This document shows positions 1 through 11,620 of a DNA stretch of 64,000 bases, one piece after another. The DNA comes from Siphonodentalium dalli (Eukaryota; Mollusca; Scaphopoda; Gadilida; Siphonodentaliidae). The stretch is taken from contig CP136063.1 in assembly GCA_032622095.1 (NCBI GenBank), positions 8,287,814 to 8,351,813 on the forward strand, written 5' to 3'. Position 1 is the first letter of the stretch. Each line of letters starts with the position of its first letter. A program made the translations under genes and the position numbers. The notes under the pieces were generated by a model that did not search any database, had not been told where the DNA came from, and worked only from the letters and a program-made list of their open reading frames with translations.

Positions 1-170
1 TAGCCAATTTCAAGTCGATAGCTCCACCCGTTTCCGAGATCTCGTCTGCGCATTCGCTGCACGGGCGTCGCACGGGGTCGCCAATACGACAACGACCGTG
101 TCCGTGGGATTTTACCCCTAAATAGGAAGTTTGGTCTCGATCGGTTGAGAATCGTAGATTTGTATAAATG
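1..170. repeat. Interspersed repeat fragment
   Basis: This stretch matches 2,623-2,800 closely: shared blocks are AAGTCGATAGCTCCACCCGT, CGAGATCTCGTCTGCGCAT and the tail around GATTTGTATAAATGACA. A third partial copy starts near 2,508. The family is dispersed in the window and has no coding potential that I recognise. It is cut by the window start. Confidence 0.7.
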
Positions 171-1637
171 ACAAACAGACAAACAGATAGATTGTATCAA
201 AATATATCAGAGAGATATGTAAATTAGATAGATTGTATCAAAATATATAGGAGAGATATGTAAATTATCTACACACCATTACTGGTGTTTGTCAAAGTTT
301 AGTGGGGTATATCAATACTCATTCACGATCATATCATTGAGGTCCGGAGGATGTGGGTTATCTCTCGAATACAGATTGTATCAAAATATATAGGAGAGAC
401 TAGCAGGTTAGCCCGCCACTGGCGGCGTTCGTCCGAAACATGACAATTTTCTATGTTTGTTTTGTGTTTTTCAATGAGTTAATATAAATTTTTTAATTTA
501 ATTTTGGGTTTTTCAATATTTTACCTGATTTTACCTTGAATTGATCATTTTCAAGGTCATGTCGGGGTCACAATATATAATTTGTGGGTACCCGTTTGAA
601 GGTTAAGACTGACCCGATGAAAATTTCCCCCGTTCCTAGGAACGACCGACATAAGAATGTTTCACACAACACACAGTACCCGTCCCTAAAAGATGTATGA
701 TTTAGGGTACATCGGACGGAAAAACTGACCTGATTGATCAAGATAAATTGGTCCCGTCAGATTCGGGGACGTATCACACCGCCTCGTATTTACTGAAGTT
801 TCAGCAGCCATGTCGTTGTTGTTGGCCTTCACGGTTTGGGAGCCAACCGAAGATTCTCACATTGCAACAATGTCGCTGTTGTTGGCATTGACGGCTTGGG
901 GGTGACCCGATAAGTGGAAGTTTTTTTTGGTTTTAACCCGGGGCTATTGCGGACCACTGTTATCGACTGGAGCACCCCGAAAGAGGTGACACACCCTTAC
1001 GAGATGGTCAAATTGCTTTTCGGGGTCAGTCCCCGCTAGAAGCGGAAGTCCGACAGTCAGTCAGGATCACTCGTCCTCCCCAGGCTGCGAACCCATACCG
1101 TGGAAGTCCCGTCCGATGGGGTGACCATCGTCGGGGACGTATCTCACAGCACAGCGTGCTCAGATAAGAACAGATACTACAGTGGAAGTCTCGTCAGATT
1201 GGGGGACGTATCGCACTGCCTCGTATTTACTGAATTTTGAGCAGCGAGATAAGCTGCGTGAGTTAGCACGAATTGAGGGGTGTAAGTTTAGAGCTTGTTT
1301 ATATGAATGTATCGAAATTAAACTAAGATTTTGAGCCGTAACAATAAATGTATATATTAGAAAATGTAAATTCTATATTTTGGAAGGTATTAGCAAGTTT
1401 TGGCTCAACCGGTTTAGCAGTTTGAAGTGAATATGGATATACAAATATACATATACAGATATAAAAAAATGTAGAGTTACGCCTCTTGGATCGCGAGCGA
1501 ATATCAACCCGATTAACCCCCCCCCCGTGTTTGCGGTGATTTTAATGATTGGAAGTGGAGAATGAGTGCTCAGAGCTTGTCCAAAATATACGAAATTTGA
1601 CCTCGATCCGCGCAGCCGTTTTCGATTCTATGAAGTA
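171..1637. other. Repeat-rich non-coding stretch
   Basis: No gene is visible. The block around GATTGTATCAAAATATAT recurs at about 190, 230 and 367. A second direct repeat (GACGTATC..GCCTCGTATTTACTGAA) occurs at about 769 and 1,205, some 437 bp apart. The sequence after AGACTAG near 405 resembles the start of the repeats at 1,716 and 2,463, so tandemly arranged members of one repeat family are likely. Confidence 0.5.
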
Positions 1638-1639
1638 CC

Positions 1640-1691
<52 letters not shown>
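1638..1691. repeat. (CA)n(TA)n microsatellite
   Basis: A run of CA dinucleotides passes directly into a run of TA dinucleotides. This explains the short open frame across it, which is not a gene. Confidence 0.9.
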
Positions 1692-1692
<1 letters not shown>

Positions 1693-1721
1693 GGAAGTGT
1701 CAAAATATATATATAGACTAG

Positions 1722-2463
1722 AAGGTGACCCGACTTCGTCCGGGCTTTGACCTTGAATTGTCCATTTTGAAGGCCAATGTCAGGTGGGGTCACGATTTGA
1801 CCTGTCCAAAATACTACCCGAACAAAAGCACCCGAAAAAAGTACCCATCGAAATCCATCCGGTTTTACCCGATTTGACCTTGAATTGATCATTTTGAAGG
1901 TCAAGGTCGGGTCGGAGTCACGACTCGACCCGCCCAAAACACTCAGTGGACAAAAGTAACCCCACGTATCAAATTTCGTCGAAATCCTATCAAAATTCGC
2001 GATTTGACATTGAATTGACCCGATTTGAAGGTCAAGGTCACGTCGCATGGGCAAATGAATAGGCTTATGAGACTCCCCGGCCGAAAGTACCCACACATAC
2101 CAAGTTTCATCGAAACCCCCCGTGATATTCGGGCGTTTGACCTTGAAATGACCCTATTTCAAGGTCATGGTCACATCGCATTGGTAAATTAATAGGTTTA
2201 TGCCACTCCCCGGCCGAAGGTACCCCCACATACCAAGTTTCAACGAAATCCCGTAATATTCGGGCGTTTGACCTTGAAAAAGACCCTATTTCAATGTCAA
2301 GGTTACGTCGGACGGGCAAATTAATAGGACTATGTCACTCCCTGTCCGAAAATACCCCCACATACCAAGTTTCATCGAAATCGGCTCGGCCGTTTTCGAG
2401 TCCATTGGAAACAGTCGGACACACAGACAGACAGACAGACAGATCTTCCAAAATATATAATAG
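1722..2463. repeat. Tandem repeat, about 130-bp unit, five copies
   Basis: The block GA(C)CTTGAA..ATTT..AAGGTCAAGGTC recurs at about 1,749, 1,876, 2,006, 2,139 and 2,270, a spacing of 127-133 bp. Each unit also carries a CCGAAA..ACCC..CACATACCAAGTTTC block. The array ends in an ACAG microsatellite (about 2,420-2,442) and an AAATATATAATAGACTAG tail. The open frames here are by-products of the repeat. Confidence 0.8.
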
Positions 2464-2850
2464 ACTAGCCGATGAGCCCGACGTTGTCCTGACTATTCAA
2501 AAAACAAATTTCAAGTCGATAGCTCCACCCGGTTTCGAGATCTGGTCTGCGCATGCGCGAAGCTGGGGTCGCACGGGCTCGGCGACCCGATAAAATTCGT
2601 ATTCGGGGCAAGATACATTCACATAGCAAATTTCAAGTCGATAGCTCCACCCGTTTCCGAGATCTCGTCTGCGCATGCGCGAAGCGGGCGCCGCACGGGC
2701 TCGCCAATACGATAACGTCGACCGCCTGGTCAAACTACACACACGTACCAAGTTTCGTCCCGATCGGTGGATAATCGTATATTTGTATAAATGACATACA
2801 TACATACAGACATACAGACAGAGGTCTTCAAAAATATATAAGAGACAAAA
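2464..2850. repeat. Interspersed repeat, two partial units
   Basis: It begins just after AGACTAG and contains two copies (about 2,508 and 2,630) of the block that also opens the window. It ends with a CATACAGA microsatellite and AAAATATATAAGAGAC, the same type of 3' end as the preceding repeat. Confidence 0.65.
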
Positions 2851-2881
2851 TATATATGAGATATAGAGGATCTCTAATGAG

Positions 2882-2999
2882 TCGCAATTCTATATGAAAT
2901 TTATTAACCGAGTGCACTAAATTCGATTCGATCCGAGCTTTAGCGAGGATCGAATCGAATTTAGTGCACGAGGTTAATAAATTTCATATATAATTGCGA
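2882..2999. repeat. Foldback element with 52-bp arms
   Basis: Arms 2,882-2,933 and 2,948-2,999 are nearly perfect reverse complements (core TGCACTAAATTCGATTCGAT), separated by 14 nt. GAGGATCT/GAGATCCT lies just outside both arms. A diverged relative of this foldback occurs at 34,400-34,476, with the same CTAAATTC core. Confidence 0.85.
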
Positions 3000-3340
3000 C
3001 GAATTTGAGATCCTTTTTATCACATAATCGTATTTTAAAGAGGAAAAATGATATCAAAACGGCAGGGGTTAAAACAATAATACTGATTTCCTTATCACAA
3101 CTAAAGAAGAAGTACAGACACCTTCGAGCAAAAATATAGTTCCATTTTAAATGTGTCTTTTCATGTTGACAAAAGTGTTCAACTACCCTTATCACCCATG
3201 CGTTTATCATAGTCGACCCAAATTAACACAACACAACTTTAATATCCCAATTAAATTGTAATTAACACAACAATAACATTGATAAGTTCATAAACTGTGT
3301 CGTCCCCGTCGGTGCCCCTGCGGGAAGTTGAGTCATGACG

Positions 3341-5020
3341 TCACTGGCTATTCTCAGAATCGCTGTCAATCACACGAATTCTCCTTCGTTTTGGTTCAGT
3401 TGTACTTTTATCTTGGTTATAGATGTTGACGTTTATGGTTCCTCCGGATATGGCACCTCCAAAAACTGTTATAGATTTGCTGTACAACTGTGCATTTAGT
3501 TGTTTTGATAGTCCCACCGATTCGGGAACGACCAATGAAGGAGTGGGCGAACTGTTATTTACATCAACAGTCATTTCCTGTGAAGTCGAATGTCGACAGG
3601 TTGGGAAATCACCGTGGTTCAAGCTTTCATTCGTGGAGATATCGTTGCTCAGAATTTTGGATATGTTACGGTGTTGTTCGTCATTTAGGTGACTGTAATT
3701 ATTCATTGATGCCAGGTTTTTGTGTCCAGTGATCTGTATTATTTGAGTTGGAGGAATATTTGATTCACTGAGTTTCTGAACAAGATGTTTTCGGGCACTG
3801 TGATTTGTGAGCCTTTTCTAGGAAGACAGACCAGCTGCTTTTGCCATTCTTTTCATGATCGAGGTGAGTTTATTTACACCCACTGGCTGTCGTTTAAACC
3901 ATTGGTCATTTGCACCAAGCTTGCCTTGATATGTATGTGTTGCTATGTAGAATGGGTCGGTAGGTTTACAGTAGTTCTTTGGTCTGAGTTCTGCAAATTT
4001 CTTGTAGACAGAAACAGGGCAACGATCTACATTTGATATTGCCCACATTTTTGGCTTCACTGCCCTTACATCTCTGGGATTTTGTCCGGAACGAGTTTTT
4101 GTCTGTCGTTCTTCAAAATCTAGATATTCTTGCCCCAAAGAATCCTTGCAAAGCGCTACATCACCCCAACACATATCTCGATGCTCGTCGGACCCCCTCA
4201 AACCGAATTGTTGGGTGTTATAAAACCAAAGTGTGTTTAATATCGATTCTGGTGATGATATACCGAAACACGAAGACTCCCACAGTTTCTCTATTTCATC
4301 ATCATTTATTGGGTCAGATTTCCTGGCAAGGTTACCTAGACCTTGACCTTTTAAGCTTTTCTGTTTAGCCTTTAACACTTCGCGAACTTTCATGAATTCT
4401 GTGCTTGTAGCTATTTGAAAACCATAATCACACCGTTTCAACTCTCTGTCAAAACTGGACATAAATCCACGTAATGTTGATGGTTCATATTCAGCCCCTC
4501 CTTGTTTCCTGACCCCGAGAAAGAACTTGCTTAAAATAAGGCACAGCTGATCTGGCGAAATTTCATGGATGGGTCTGTCAACATTAATCTGAGGACTATG
4601 CATGAACGATTTAAGGAGTTTCATGTCATAATATGTTTTTGAGAGAGTACTTTTATTGACCTGGGCGTCTACATAATCTTGAATTTATGTAGTAGGCACA
4701 AATATAAATCTTTCATCATCAGTGTTTACATTTTGCGAGTTCACACGTGTCGTCTGATTCTGAATGGGTGACAGCCTTTCTAGTTTCAAATTCACCGTGA
4801 AGTCAATTCCATCCAATTTCACAACGAAAATGGCCCCGTGTGTTGATTGAATAACACGTTCTATCTTCCCAACGCCTTCATTGTCTATTTTGACTGACGA
4901 TCCTACAGCGTACATATTAACATCGGAATTCGGATCACATGTCGACATTTTTATTTTGTAAACAGAGCAGAAATAGTTCCGGTATTGACATCGATATGAT
5001 GATATCATTGCGCTAAGCAC
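3341..5020 (-). pseudogene. Crypton-like tyrosine recombinase, two in-frame stops
   Basis: One reading frame of about 560 codons runs from the ATG at 5,018-5,020 to the TGA at 3,341-3,343. It is broken only by TAA at 4,685-4,687 and TAG at 3,818-3,820, with no frameshift. The first part (4,688-5,020) has an SH3/Tudor-like stretch, VGSSVKIDNEGVGKIERV, which I infer to be an accessory domain. The middle part resembles the DUF3504 family (Crypton-derived; relatives of the ZMYM2/QRICH1/KIAA1958 C-termini). The catalytic set of tyrosine recombinases is visible: Arg in GLRGSDEH (codon 4,196-4,198), HSAR box (His 3,800-3,802; Arg 3,791-3,793), His in ITGHKN (3,722-3,724) and the Tyr nucleophile in NNYS (3,695-3,697). 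The C-terminus has the family's GGAISGGTINVNI-type tail. Cryptons have no terminal repeats, so the element ends cannot be set. It is most likely a young dead copy. Confidence 0.85.
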
Positions 5021-6031
5021 CGCGCGTGCGTCATCTCACGTGGCGATAATACACGTGTGTCTTACTCAAAATTATTAAACCGGATATAGTGGCTAATTAT
5101 GTGATAAATATAATTATATAACTCCGAATTACGTCATTAACATTCTTTTGCAAGACATTTGTTTGAATTGCTGTGATAACTTTTTTGTTTGTCTCAAGGA
5201 TATCACAACTATGTAGCTTATTTACTGAGATTCACTATACAATGGTCTACTTTTGGTTTAAATGGTTACTCTAGTCCAACAATGCTTAACATAGTTTATT
5301 ATGTCTGTGCAAACAAAGGAGCATATCTCGGTCATTAACGAAGTACACAAACCGATATACCGGTATTTGTTTACGCAACCATGGCTGTCTGGAACAATGC
5401 AACATTAATTTTCTGAGCTAGCCAGCATTTCTGGAAATCGTGTAATGCTACTTAATCAACTTTGCGACATTAAAATATTGCCAAAACGGTTCGTTGACCA
5501 CACTCTATACACTTTACTAGAATGATACAACTCACCAACATTATCATGAAGAAATAATGTTAACGCCGCATTGTCAGACGAATGATGGGTAGATAATAAG
5601 CTGGCGTTTCGGGCAGAGCACATAACCTGGCAAATGAAAACGATCATAGTTTAGTTGCATTTTATACTACATGTAACAGTTGTCTTGGAGGCTTTAATTG
5701 TATCGGTTCATCTATTGTGAGTACGGAATTGAAATAAGAGTGATATTTTCATACATTTTCACATCAATAATAAAATTCACTATTGTTCTGAAATATGTTT
5801 ATTAAATTTTGCAGATTAACACGGATAGATGGTTATTGTATATTTACGGCTTTGTGGCATACTTCAGTATTCATAATGTTGCTGTCAGCACGTAGCTGGG
5901 AAATCATACATGTTGTACTTGACTACTTACGGTACATAAACAAATTAAGAGCGTACACCCGCATGGGAAGTTGACAAAACATTGAAGTGATAGTAGTGAA
6001 TTAATCAAATTGATCTGTATACCATCAGTGT
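5021..6031. other. No recognisable gene
   Basis: AT-rich sequence with only short chance open frames. I see no repeats or known motifs in it beyond a palindromic CACGTG-like spot upstream of the recombinase pseudogene (about 5,036-5,056). Confidence 0.5.
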
Positions 6032-6800
6032 CAAGACTAACTAACTAACTACTAACTAATTGTTTATTGAATAACACATAAAACACAAACATGTGTAATA
6101 TAAATGAATACATGTTATAAATAAGTGTTATCCGTGCGATGCCATGGCCTCCTGTGTCGTCTTCCTGACATCGCCCAGGCTAATAACCACCCAATTGTCA
6201 AACCCAGGCCGAGTTCCTGCACATAGCCATAGTCCTCTATGTTTACTATGTTAATATTAAGTAGGATTTGTGTTGGTGAATAGATGTGTGGATGTAATAT
6301 TTTGTTTTGAAGGATTGATCAAGACATAAAATAGTGAATAAGGGATTTTAGTCATCAAATGATTTTGAATGGTGATGTTAACTAAAAGGGATATATGATT
6401 TGTATAGGGGTTTTGTAATTTTGGGAGCAGTTAGGTATCTATTTATTTTATTTTGTAGTCGGAGCATAAAGGGTTATCACATGTAGGGTTCAGACAATAC
6501 ATGGTTTGGAAATGGTTTATTAGTCTACGTTTGAATGCATGTCAAACAAATTCTCCGCGTATTTCTTTAGGGAGTATGTTCCATATGCTGGGGAAGTGAT
6601 GCAGTTTGTCTCGATGTGTCTAGTGTTGAAGGTACAGTTGGCCGTGGAACGGGAACAAACTCAGTCCATAGGTTTTGATAACTTTATATTTGTATAGGTC
6701 TCTCTCGATAAACACATCAAGCATCAGTATAGATGAACAGAGGAGTTGGCGGATCGGCAGTCAGAGCAGGAGTCACTCTGTAGTTCTCGATACGAGTAGT
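6032..6800 (-). mobile_element. 5'-truncated LINE remnant (RT C-terminus and 3' tail)
   Basis: Read on the minus strand, 6,640 down to about 6,430 gives the block LHHFPSIWNILPKEIRGEF followed, after a stop, by HAFKRRLINHF. This is the usual C-terminal signature of non-LTR reverse transcriptases (FFP..WN.LP..I.....FK..L...). RDLYKYKVIKTYGLSLF just upstream fits the preceding region. Frames are broken by several stops. The element would end at the TTAG-type microsatellite tail at 6,032-6,062 (ACTAACTA.. on the plus strand), as in CR1/L2-like elements. The clade is not assigned. Confidence 0.5.
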
Positions 6801-7557
6801 TATTCCAACGTATGGTGTATCATGCGGCCAAATAAGGTCTGCGATACCATGATACCGTGTCTATGACGTATAGCATTCTATTGTTTACTATATAATGATA
6901 CGGGTCTGATTCTGCCTTTCTGATAGAATAGTTGCTACCAGTCATAATCAATTATGATCTTGTTAATTATGCTTGCACGCTCGTATTTATTATATCATTT
7001 ACATTTACATTTACATTTAGCCCTATAATTACAATCACTGTGGAAAGGAAGTTTATCGTAGATCCGGGAAACATATAACAATAATTATACTATCTTATGT
7101 ACTATCGGATAGATCCTCCCAGTCGAACATTTGCAAGTATTGTAAATTAAAATTTGGGTAAATACGAGTGTACAGAAGATAGTGGGATCTACGACCTATA
7201 ATCGCGAACGCGAACCTGAAAAATCAACACATGTAGATATACATGTAAATACACAACAATCAACAGCAACTATATATATACAAGAGAGTCTTCAGCCATG
7301 GCGAATCTGGCAAACAGTAAGTCACTGTGGCACTGGTTTATCCGCGAACAGTTAGGTATCCAGAACGAGAGAATGAAGACAGTGCTGGCAGGCGGCGTCA
7401 ATGTGATATAAATGTCTGATGATTAACTAGCAACCAAACAGCAATGTTCAAGTGTTGATAACGGCGGCAAACATCAAAGTGTGTGTAAGTAAGAAACAGA
7501 CATTGAGCATAGTTAACAGCGATCACAGCAAAACAAAGAAGATAAATGTTTCTTGTC
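6801..7557. other. No recognisable gene
   Basis: It contains a short (TTTACA)n run near 6,997-7,019 and otherwise unremarkable AT-rich DNA. Confidence 0.5.
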
Positions 7558-8025
7558 CTACAAGGGCGGCTGACGAATTGGAAACGTGAGATGATTCATC
7601 AAGTAATCAGCAGCGATAGGCAGACTCTCGTCAGATGAACTTAATGAACTGGACGACTGGAACAGATAGGTATATGTAAATGTTTGTTGTATAGACATAT
7701 TGTCAAAAACAGCATCAGAGATCGTTGGTAACCTAGTCGCTGGTAGCAAGATACGTTGAATCAATGACGTAACTTGTAATGAGCGATGCAATTGTAATCG
7801 AAGTGCATGTGCGATCAAATGTAGTAACATCAACATCAGCGATATACTTTGCAACGATCCGGCAGCATTTGCGTTATGGAAGAAACCATCTGCAGGAGCT
7901 ATGTCGATGGCAGCGGTGAGCCGACGATTATGTATGAGACGTCGAACGATGAAACGCAGCAACGAGTGTTCAGTTTGTGCAGTCGGTGGAGTAGTTATAT
8001 CCGACAGGATAGTGTACAGTACCAA
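7558..8025 (-). CDS. Uncharacterised 155-codon open frame, doubtful
   Basis: I do not recognise this frame. It contains a hydrophobic stretch (SISLMLMLLHLIAHALRL) and a Ser-rich run (SSSSLSSSDES). It has no known domain, no clear splice sites at either end and no paralogue in the window. It could be a coding exon, part of an unidentified transposon or chance. The overlapping plus-strand frame (7,849-8,091) is equally unrecognised. Confidence 0.15.
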   Translation of the reverse strand: MVLYTILSDITTPPTAQTEHSLLRFIVRRLIHNRRLTAAIDIAPADGFFHNANAAGSLQSISLMLMLLHLIAHALRLQLHRSLQVTSLIQRILLPATRLPTISDAVFDNMSIQQTFTYTYLFQSSSSLSSSDESLPIAADYLMNHLTFPIRQPPL

Positions 8026-8547
8026 CCATTGATCGTGTTTGACGAACCCAATTTGTTCGACGTAAATGACACGAGCCTAATGTCTGAATAATGTGTTTGT
8101 GACAAGAACACAATAAACCTACGATAGCTAATAACCATATCGAACCAAAACATGACATTTGCATTTTCAAAAATTTGAACGTGTTCGTAGAGTATTTCTG
8201 TAATAGGTATGGCAGAATGGTCATGCAAAATATATGAGGGATGTGCACATTAGGGAGGTTGGGTATAATATGATCAATAACATGTGACCCTCGAATTTAA
8301 AATTATTTGTCTTGAATCATGACATTAAGGGAACCGCTATATACATATAACGCCATAGAATTCCCCAAAGTGGAATTTTTGCAGAAGACAATTACTTTGC
8401 GATAACCAAACATTCCTGCCGCGACTACATTTATAATAAAACAATCATGTATTTATTTTGGTGTGAAATTATTGTGGAAATCGGGGGAATATCGTCCACC
8501 ATTTCAGTAGAACCAATCAATGTATGATTGCGATTTGTGTAGTGTTT
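8026..8547. other. No recognisable gene
   Basis: AT-rich sequence before the inverted-repeat arm. Nothing is supported here. Confidence 0.5.
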
Positions 8548-8833
8548 TTGGGTATCAATTAATTATCGTGGTTGACAAACAAAACACCGAAAAGCCCGTT
8601 ATCGGAAGTTATACAAAAGAGGTCACATTTGACCGCATCAACAACCACCAGAGAGACAATAACGAAGTTGGAAACACGGCTCGGCCAATTCCGGAACTGC
8701 ACTGCGAAGCTCTCCTGGTGACGAACTTCCATCACTCGACCCACAATCTCCATACCAACAACATGTCTTACAAATATTGTCTATTCTATTGCCTGTTATT
8801 CTACATGTAAATGTTCCTGTTATATTATAAAGG
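8548..8833. repeat. Left arm of a 285-bp inverted repeat
   Basis: This arm is the reverse complement of 11,336-11,620, with roughly 90 percent identity by eye and a common outer end TTGGGTATCAATTAATTATC. A 64-codon frame (minus strand here, plus strand in the other arm) stays open in both copies but is unrecognised. No target-site duplication is apparent outside the arms. The BAG1-like copy starts within a few bases of the inner edge. Confidence 0.85.
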
Positions 8834-9380
8834 ACAAAGAAGGATGATATTTCATTTGACTCCGAATCAACAACTATTAGCTCATTGTCGGAAGAGGTAG
8901 CAAGAGTATCCGATGTTCATGTGGATTGTCAGAAACTCATATACAAAGGAAAGTCATTATCTGAGAAGGACTCAACACTTCGTTCTCTTGGAAGTAAGGG
9001 TGGAGCTAAACTGATGCTGATCGGGAGGAAGCCAATTCCTCAATATGATGAAGACATGAAAAACCTGAGAGAAACTGAAAGCAAAGTATCTTCTCAAGGA
9101 AAGAAATTGGGAGATATTGCTGCAGAAATTAAGAGTTTTTACACTTAGTGAAAAGCTTCCAGGGCAGTCCCTCAATCGTGTGAGGAAGCAAGTTGGTGGA
9201 ATATCAGAGGGCTTTGTGAAATTCATTGAATGTCTTGATTTACTCCGATTTGATTACACTAATGCAGAGTACAAGCTCAAACGCAGAAGTCTCATTAAAG
9301 ATATACAGACCCAGCTCGACAAATGTGATAGAATTGCTAAAAATGTGGATGAACTCATTTCTTCAAAGTCCAAGTCCTGA
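8831..9380 (+). pseudogene. BAG1: Intronless BAG1-like copy with one frameshift
   Basis: BAG1 is an Hsp70/Hsc70 nucleotide-exchange cochaperone with an N-terminal ubiquitin-like domain and a C-terminal BAG domain. Here the frame from 8,831 gives the end of a ubiquitin-like domain (VDCQKLIYKGKSLSEKDSTL.. GGAKLMLIG) followed by an acidic helix. After a one-base frame change between about 9,120 and 9,150, it continues as a BAG domain (LNRVRKQVGGISEGFVKFIE .. KRRSLIKDIQTQLDKCDRIA) to TGA at 9,378-9,380. The N-terminus is missing and there is no intron. ATTAAA (9,422-9,427) is followed by an A-rich stretch that may be a decayed poly(A) tail. This fits a 5'-truncated processed pseudogene. Its tight join to the inverted-repeat arm suggests that it was carried by, or landed in, that element. 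Confidence 0.85.
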
Positions 9381-9548
9381 CAATAGCTTTGTGTAATTTT
9401 ATATATTTAGTTTCTCATTTCATTAAATATTCATCTCCTAAACAAACAAAAAACAATTGGGTGCCTTTTTGATTTGATTGGGGTTGCCCATTATGTTGAG
9501 CCATATGAATTTGAGTACATTGTTGGAACACAATTTGAGATGGACCAC

Positions 9549-10557
9549 TTAGTTGAGGTACATTTGAGATCGAGACGTTTGAGTACCTTGTTTGAAAACA
9601 TTTTGAGGTTGATCACTTGATTGGGGTACTATTTGAGATTGAGACATTTGAGTACCTTGTTGGAAAATATTTTCAGGTTTACCACCTGATTGAGGTACTA
9701 TTTGAGGTTGAATATGTTGCTGGGACATATATTGAGAACCTGGTTGAGGTTGGTACTGTGGTTGATGTTGGTACTGTGACATAGCCTGAAACTGCATACA
9801 TATTGGTATAGAGGTATAGAGGTATGAATTGATGATTTTGAACACCTGTTTGAGTGTTCACTTGTGGTTGCGTCACTGGTTGAGATTGACCTTGATTTGG
9901 AGCAACTGGTTGAGGTTGAATCCGATTAGGAAACTGTTTGAGTTTGACTTTGATATGGAACTGGTTGTGTGTTGTTTTCGGTAATACATTTTGTTGAAAT
10001 TGAACCCCTGGTTGGGGTGTTATCCGTGATTGAGAATTATTCTGAAATTGAACACCCGGTTGGGGTGTTATTTGGGGTTGAATATTAGTTTGAAATTGAA
10101 CACCAAATTGAGGTGTTATTAGGGGTAGAATATTTGGTTGATATTGAACAACCGGTCGAGGTGTCATTTGTGGTTGAAACTGAACACCCGGTTGAGGGGT
10201 CATTTGTTGTTGAATATTTGGTTGAAACCCTTGTTCATTTTGAACATATTGCTGACAACACTGGGTGCCTTTTGGTGAGCTTGATGCTACTGTTGCATCG
10301 ACTAAATATTGACTTGTGACATTTTGGCCTTGAATAGGTTGCTGAGGACACCTGTTTGAGGTTCGGCAATTCAAACATTATGGTGTAATGTCAAGATGAT
10401 GTGGGGACTGTTCTTGTGAATTATGATGTGGATTGTTCTGAGCAACTGTATAGGTTAGACCATTCGATGCTAATAAAGAACAATTATTCTCCTTTTGATT
10501 ACAGTCCATGTAATTCAGACAATTAGTCTGATTATAATGTGGTGCCTGATAATTCAT
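9549..10557 (-). pseudogene. Broken Gln/Pro/Asn-rich low-complexity coding sequence
   Basis: Reading from an ATG at 10,555-10,557, the frame gives an Asn/Gln/His-rich stretch, then a TAA at 10,378-10,380. It continues in the same frame through a Cys-containing segment (CLNCRTSNRCPQQP) and tandem repeats of a TPQPGVQFQ..N.QPQI type (about 17-18 residues). Near 9,790-9,840 the frame shifts and Gln-rich coding continues (SQYQHQPQYQPQPGSQY .. IVPQS) to 9,549. It resembles prion-like or transcription-factor activation segments only in composition, and I cannot name a family. It lies opposite to the BAG1-like copy and within the same inverted-repeat pair. Confidence 0.55.
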
Positions 10558-11335
10558 TCTGGTATTGTTGAGGTCTTATATTTCAGAATTCACTCCCACA
10601 CCCTCTTTCATTAGATTGCAAAACGTCAAGTACACTTGCTGGACAAAAAAAATCCAATGAATGGAATTTATATTTCAAAAAGCGGACACTAGAGCATCCA
10701 TGTCATTTCATAAATGGACATTTGGCAATGAAAATGACAAAAATATTATATCAAATAATTTGAGAGCAAAAATGTTATAAAATATATTGAAATTGATGCA
10801 ATTTAATTAACAAAAATGGACAAAAAATTGGAGAAATTCAATCAAAAAACGAAATATTTATAAACAAAAAAAGTGAACAGGTGAAATTAGAAAAGTGAAA
10901 ATAATTGACAAAAAGTTATATAATTTAATCAAAAGGTAACTTTATCAGCAATTATAATGGCAATAGGGATATATTTATGGCAAAAATAACATTCAATAAT
11001 TGGGCATAATAATGGAAAAATTATATTGATATAAGGCAAAAAATGTGAAATTTTAATCAAAGAGTCAAAAATACATAAATTTTACAGAAAATTCGAACAA
11101 TTTGTCGTAGCCATGCATGTACGATGAATTCCATGATGTGGAATCATTTGGAATCGCCGACGACGATTTTTTTAACTGAACCCGCGTGGGGTCCACTTCA
11201 ATAATATCTGCCGCCATGATCGTCTTCCTCGCACGTGTTCTTTTTTAGCTAACAACGCCATTGTCGTATTTTTAATTAGGGATTATTTCTATTTACTACA
11301 TTATGAATTGAATACGAATATACCAGTTTAACTAA
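10558..11335. other. A-rich spacer
   Basis: Strongly AT-rich (many AAAA runs), with no open frame or recognised element, between the Gln-rich sequence and the right inverted-repeat arm. Confidence 0.6.
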
Positions 11336-11620
11336 CCTTTATACTATACAGGACCATTTACATGTATAATAACAGGCAATAGAATAGACAATATTTGTAA
11401 GACATGTTGTTGGTTTGGAGATCGTGGGTCGAGTGGTGGAAGTTCGTCATCAGGAGAGCTTCGCCGTGCAGTTCCGGAATTGGCCGAGCCGTGTTTCCGA
11501 ATTCGTGATTGTCTCTCCGGCGGTTGATGATGCGGTCAAATTTGACCTCTTTTGTATAACTCCCGATAACGGGCTTTTCGGTGTTTTGTTTGTCAACCAC
11601 GATAATTAATTGATACCCAA
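11336..11620. repeat. Right arm of the 285-bp inverted repeat
   Basis: Reverse complement of 8,548-8,833. Together the arms bound about 2.5 kb containing the BAG1-like and Gln-rich pseudogenes. The two outer flanks differ (AGTGTTT on the left, TATTCAT on the right), so no target duplication supports a single transposition event. Confidence 0.85.

Noticed and set aside
8520-8810. Conserved 90-codon frame in both inverted-repeat arms
   Set aside because: Differences between the arms are mostly amino-acid changing, both strands are open, and no homology is recognised.
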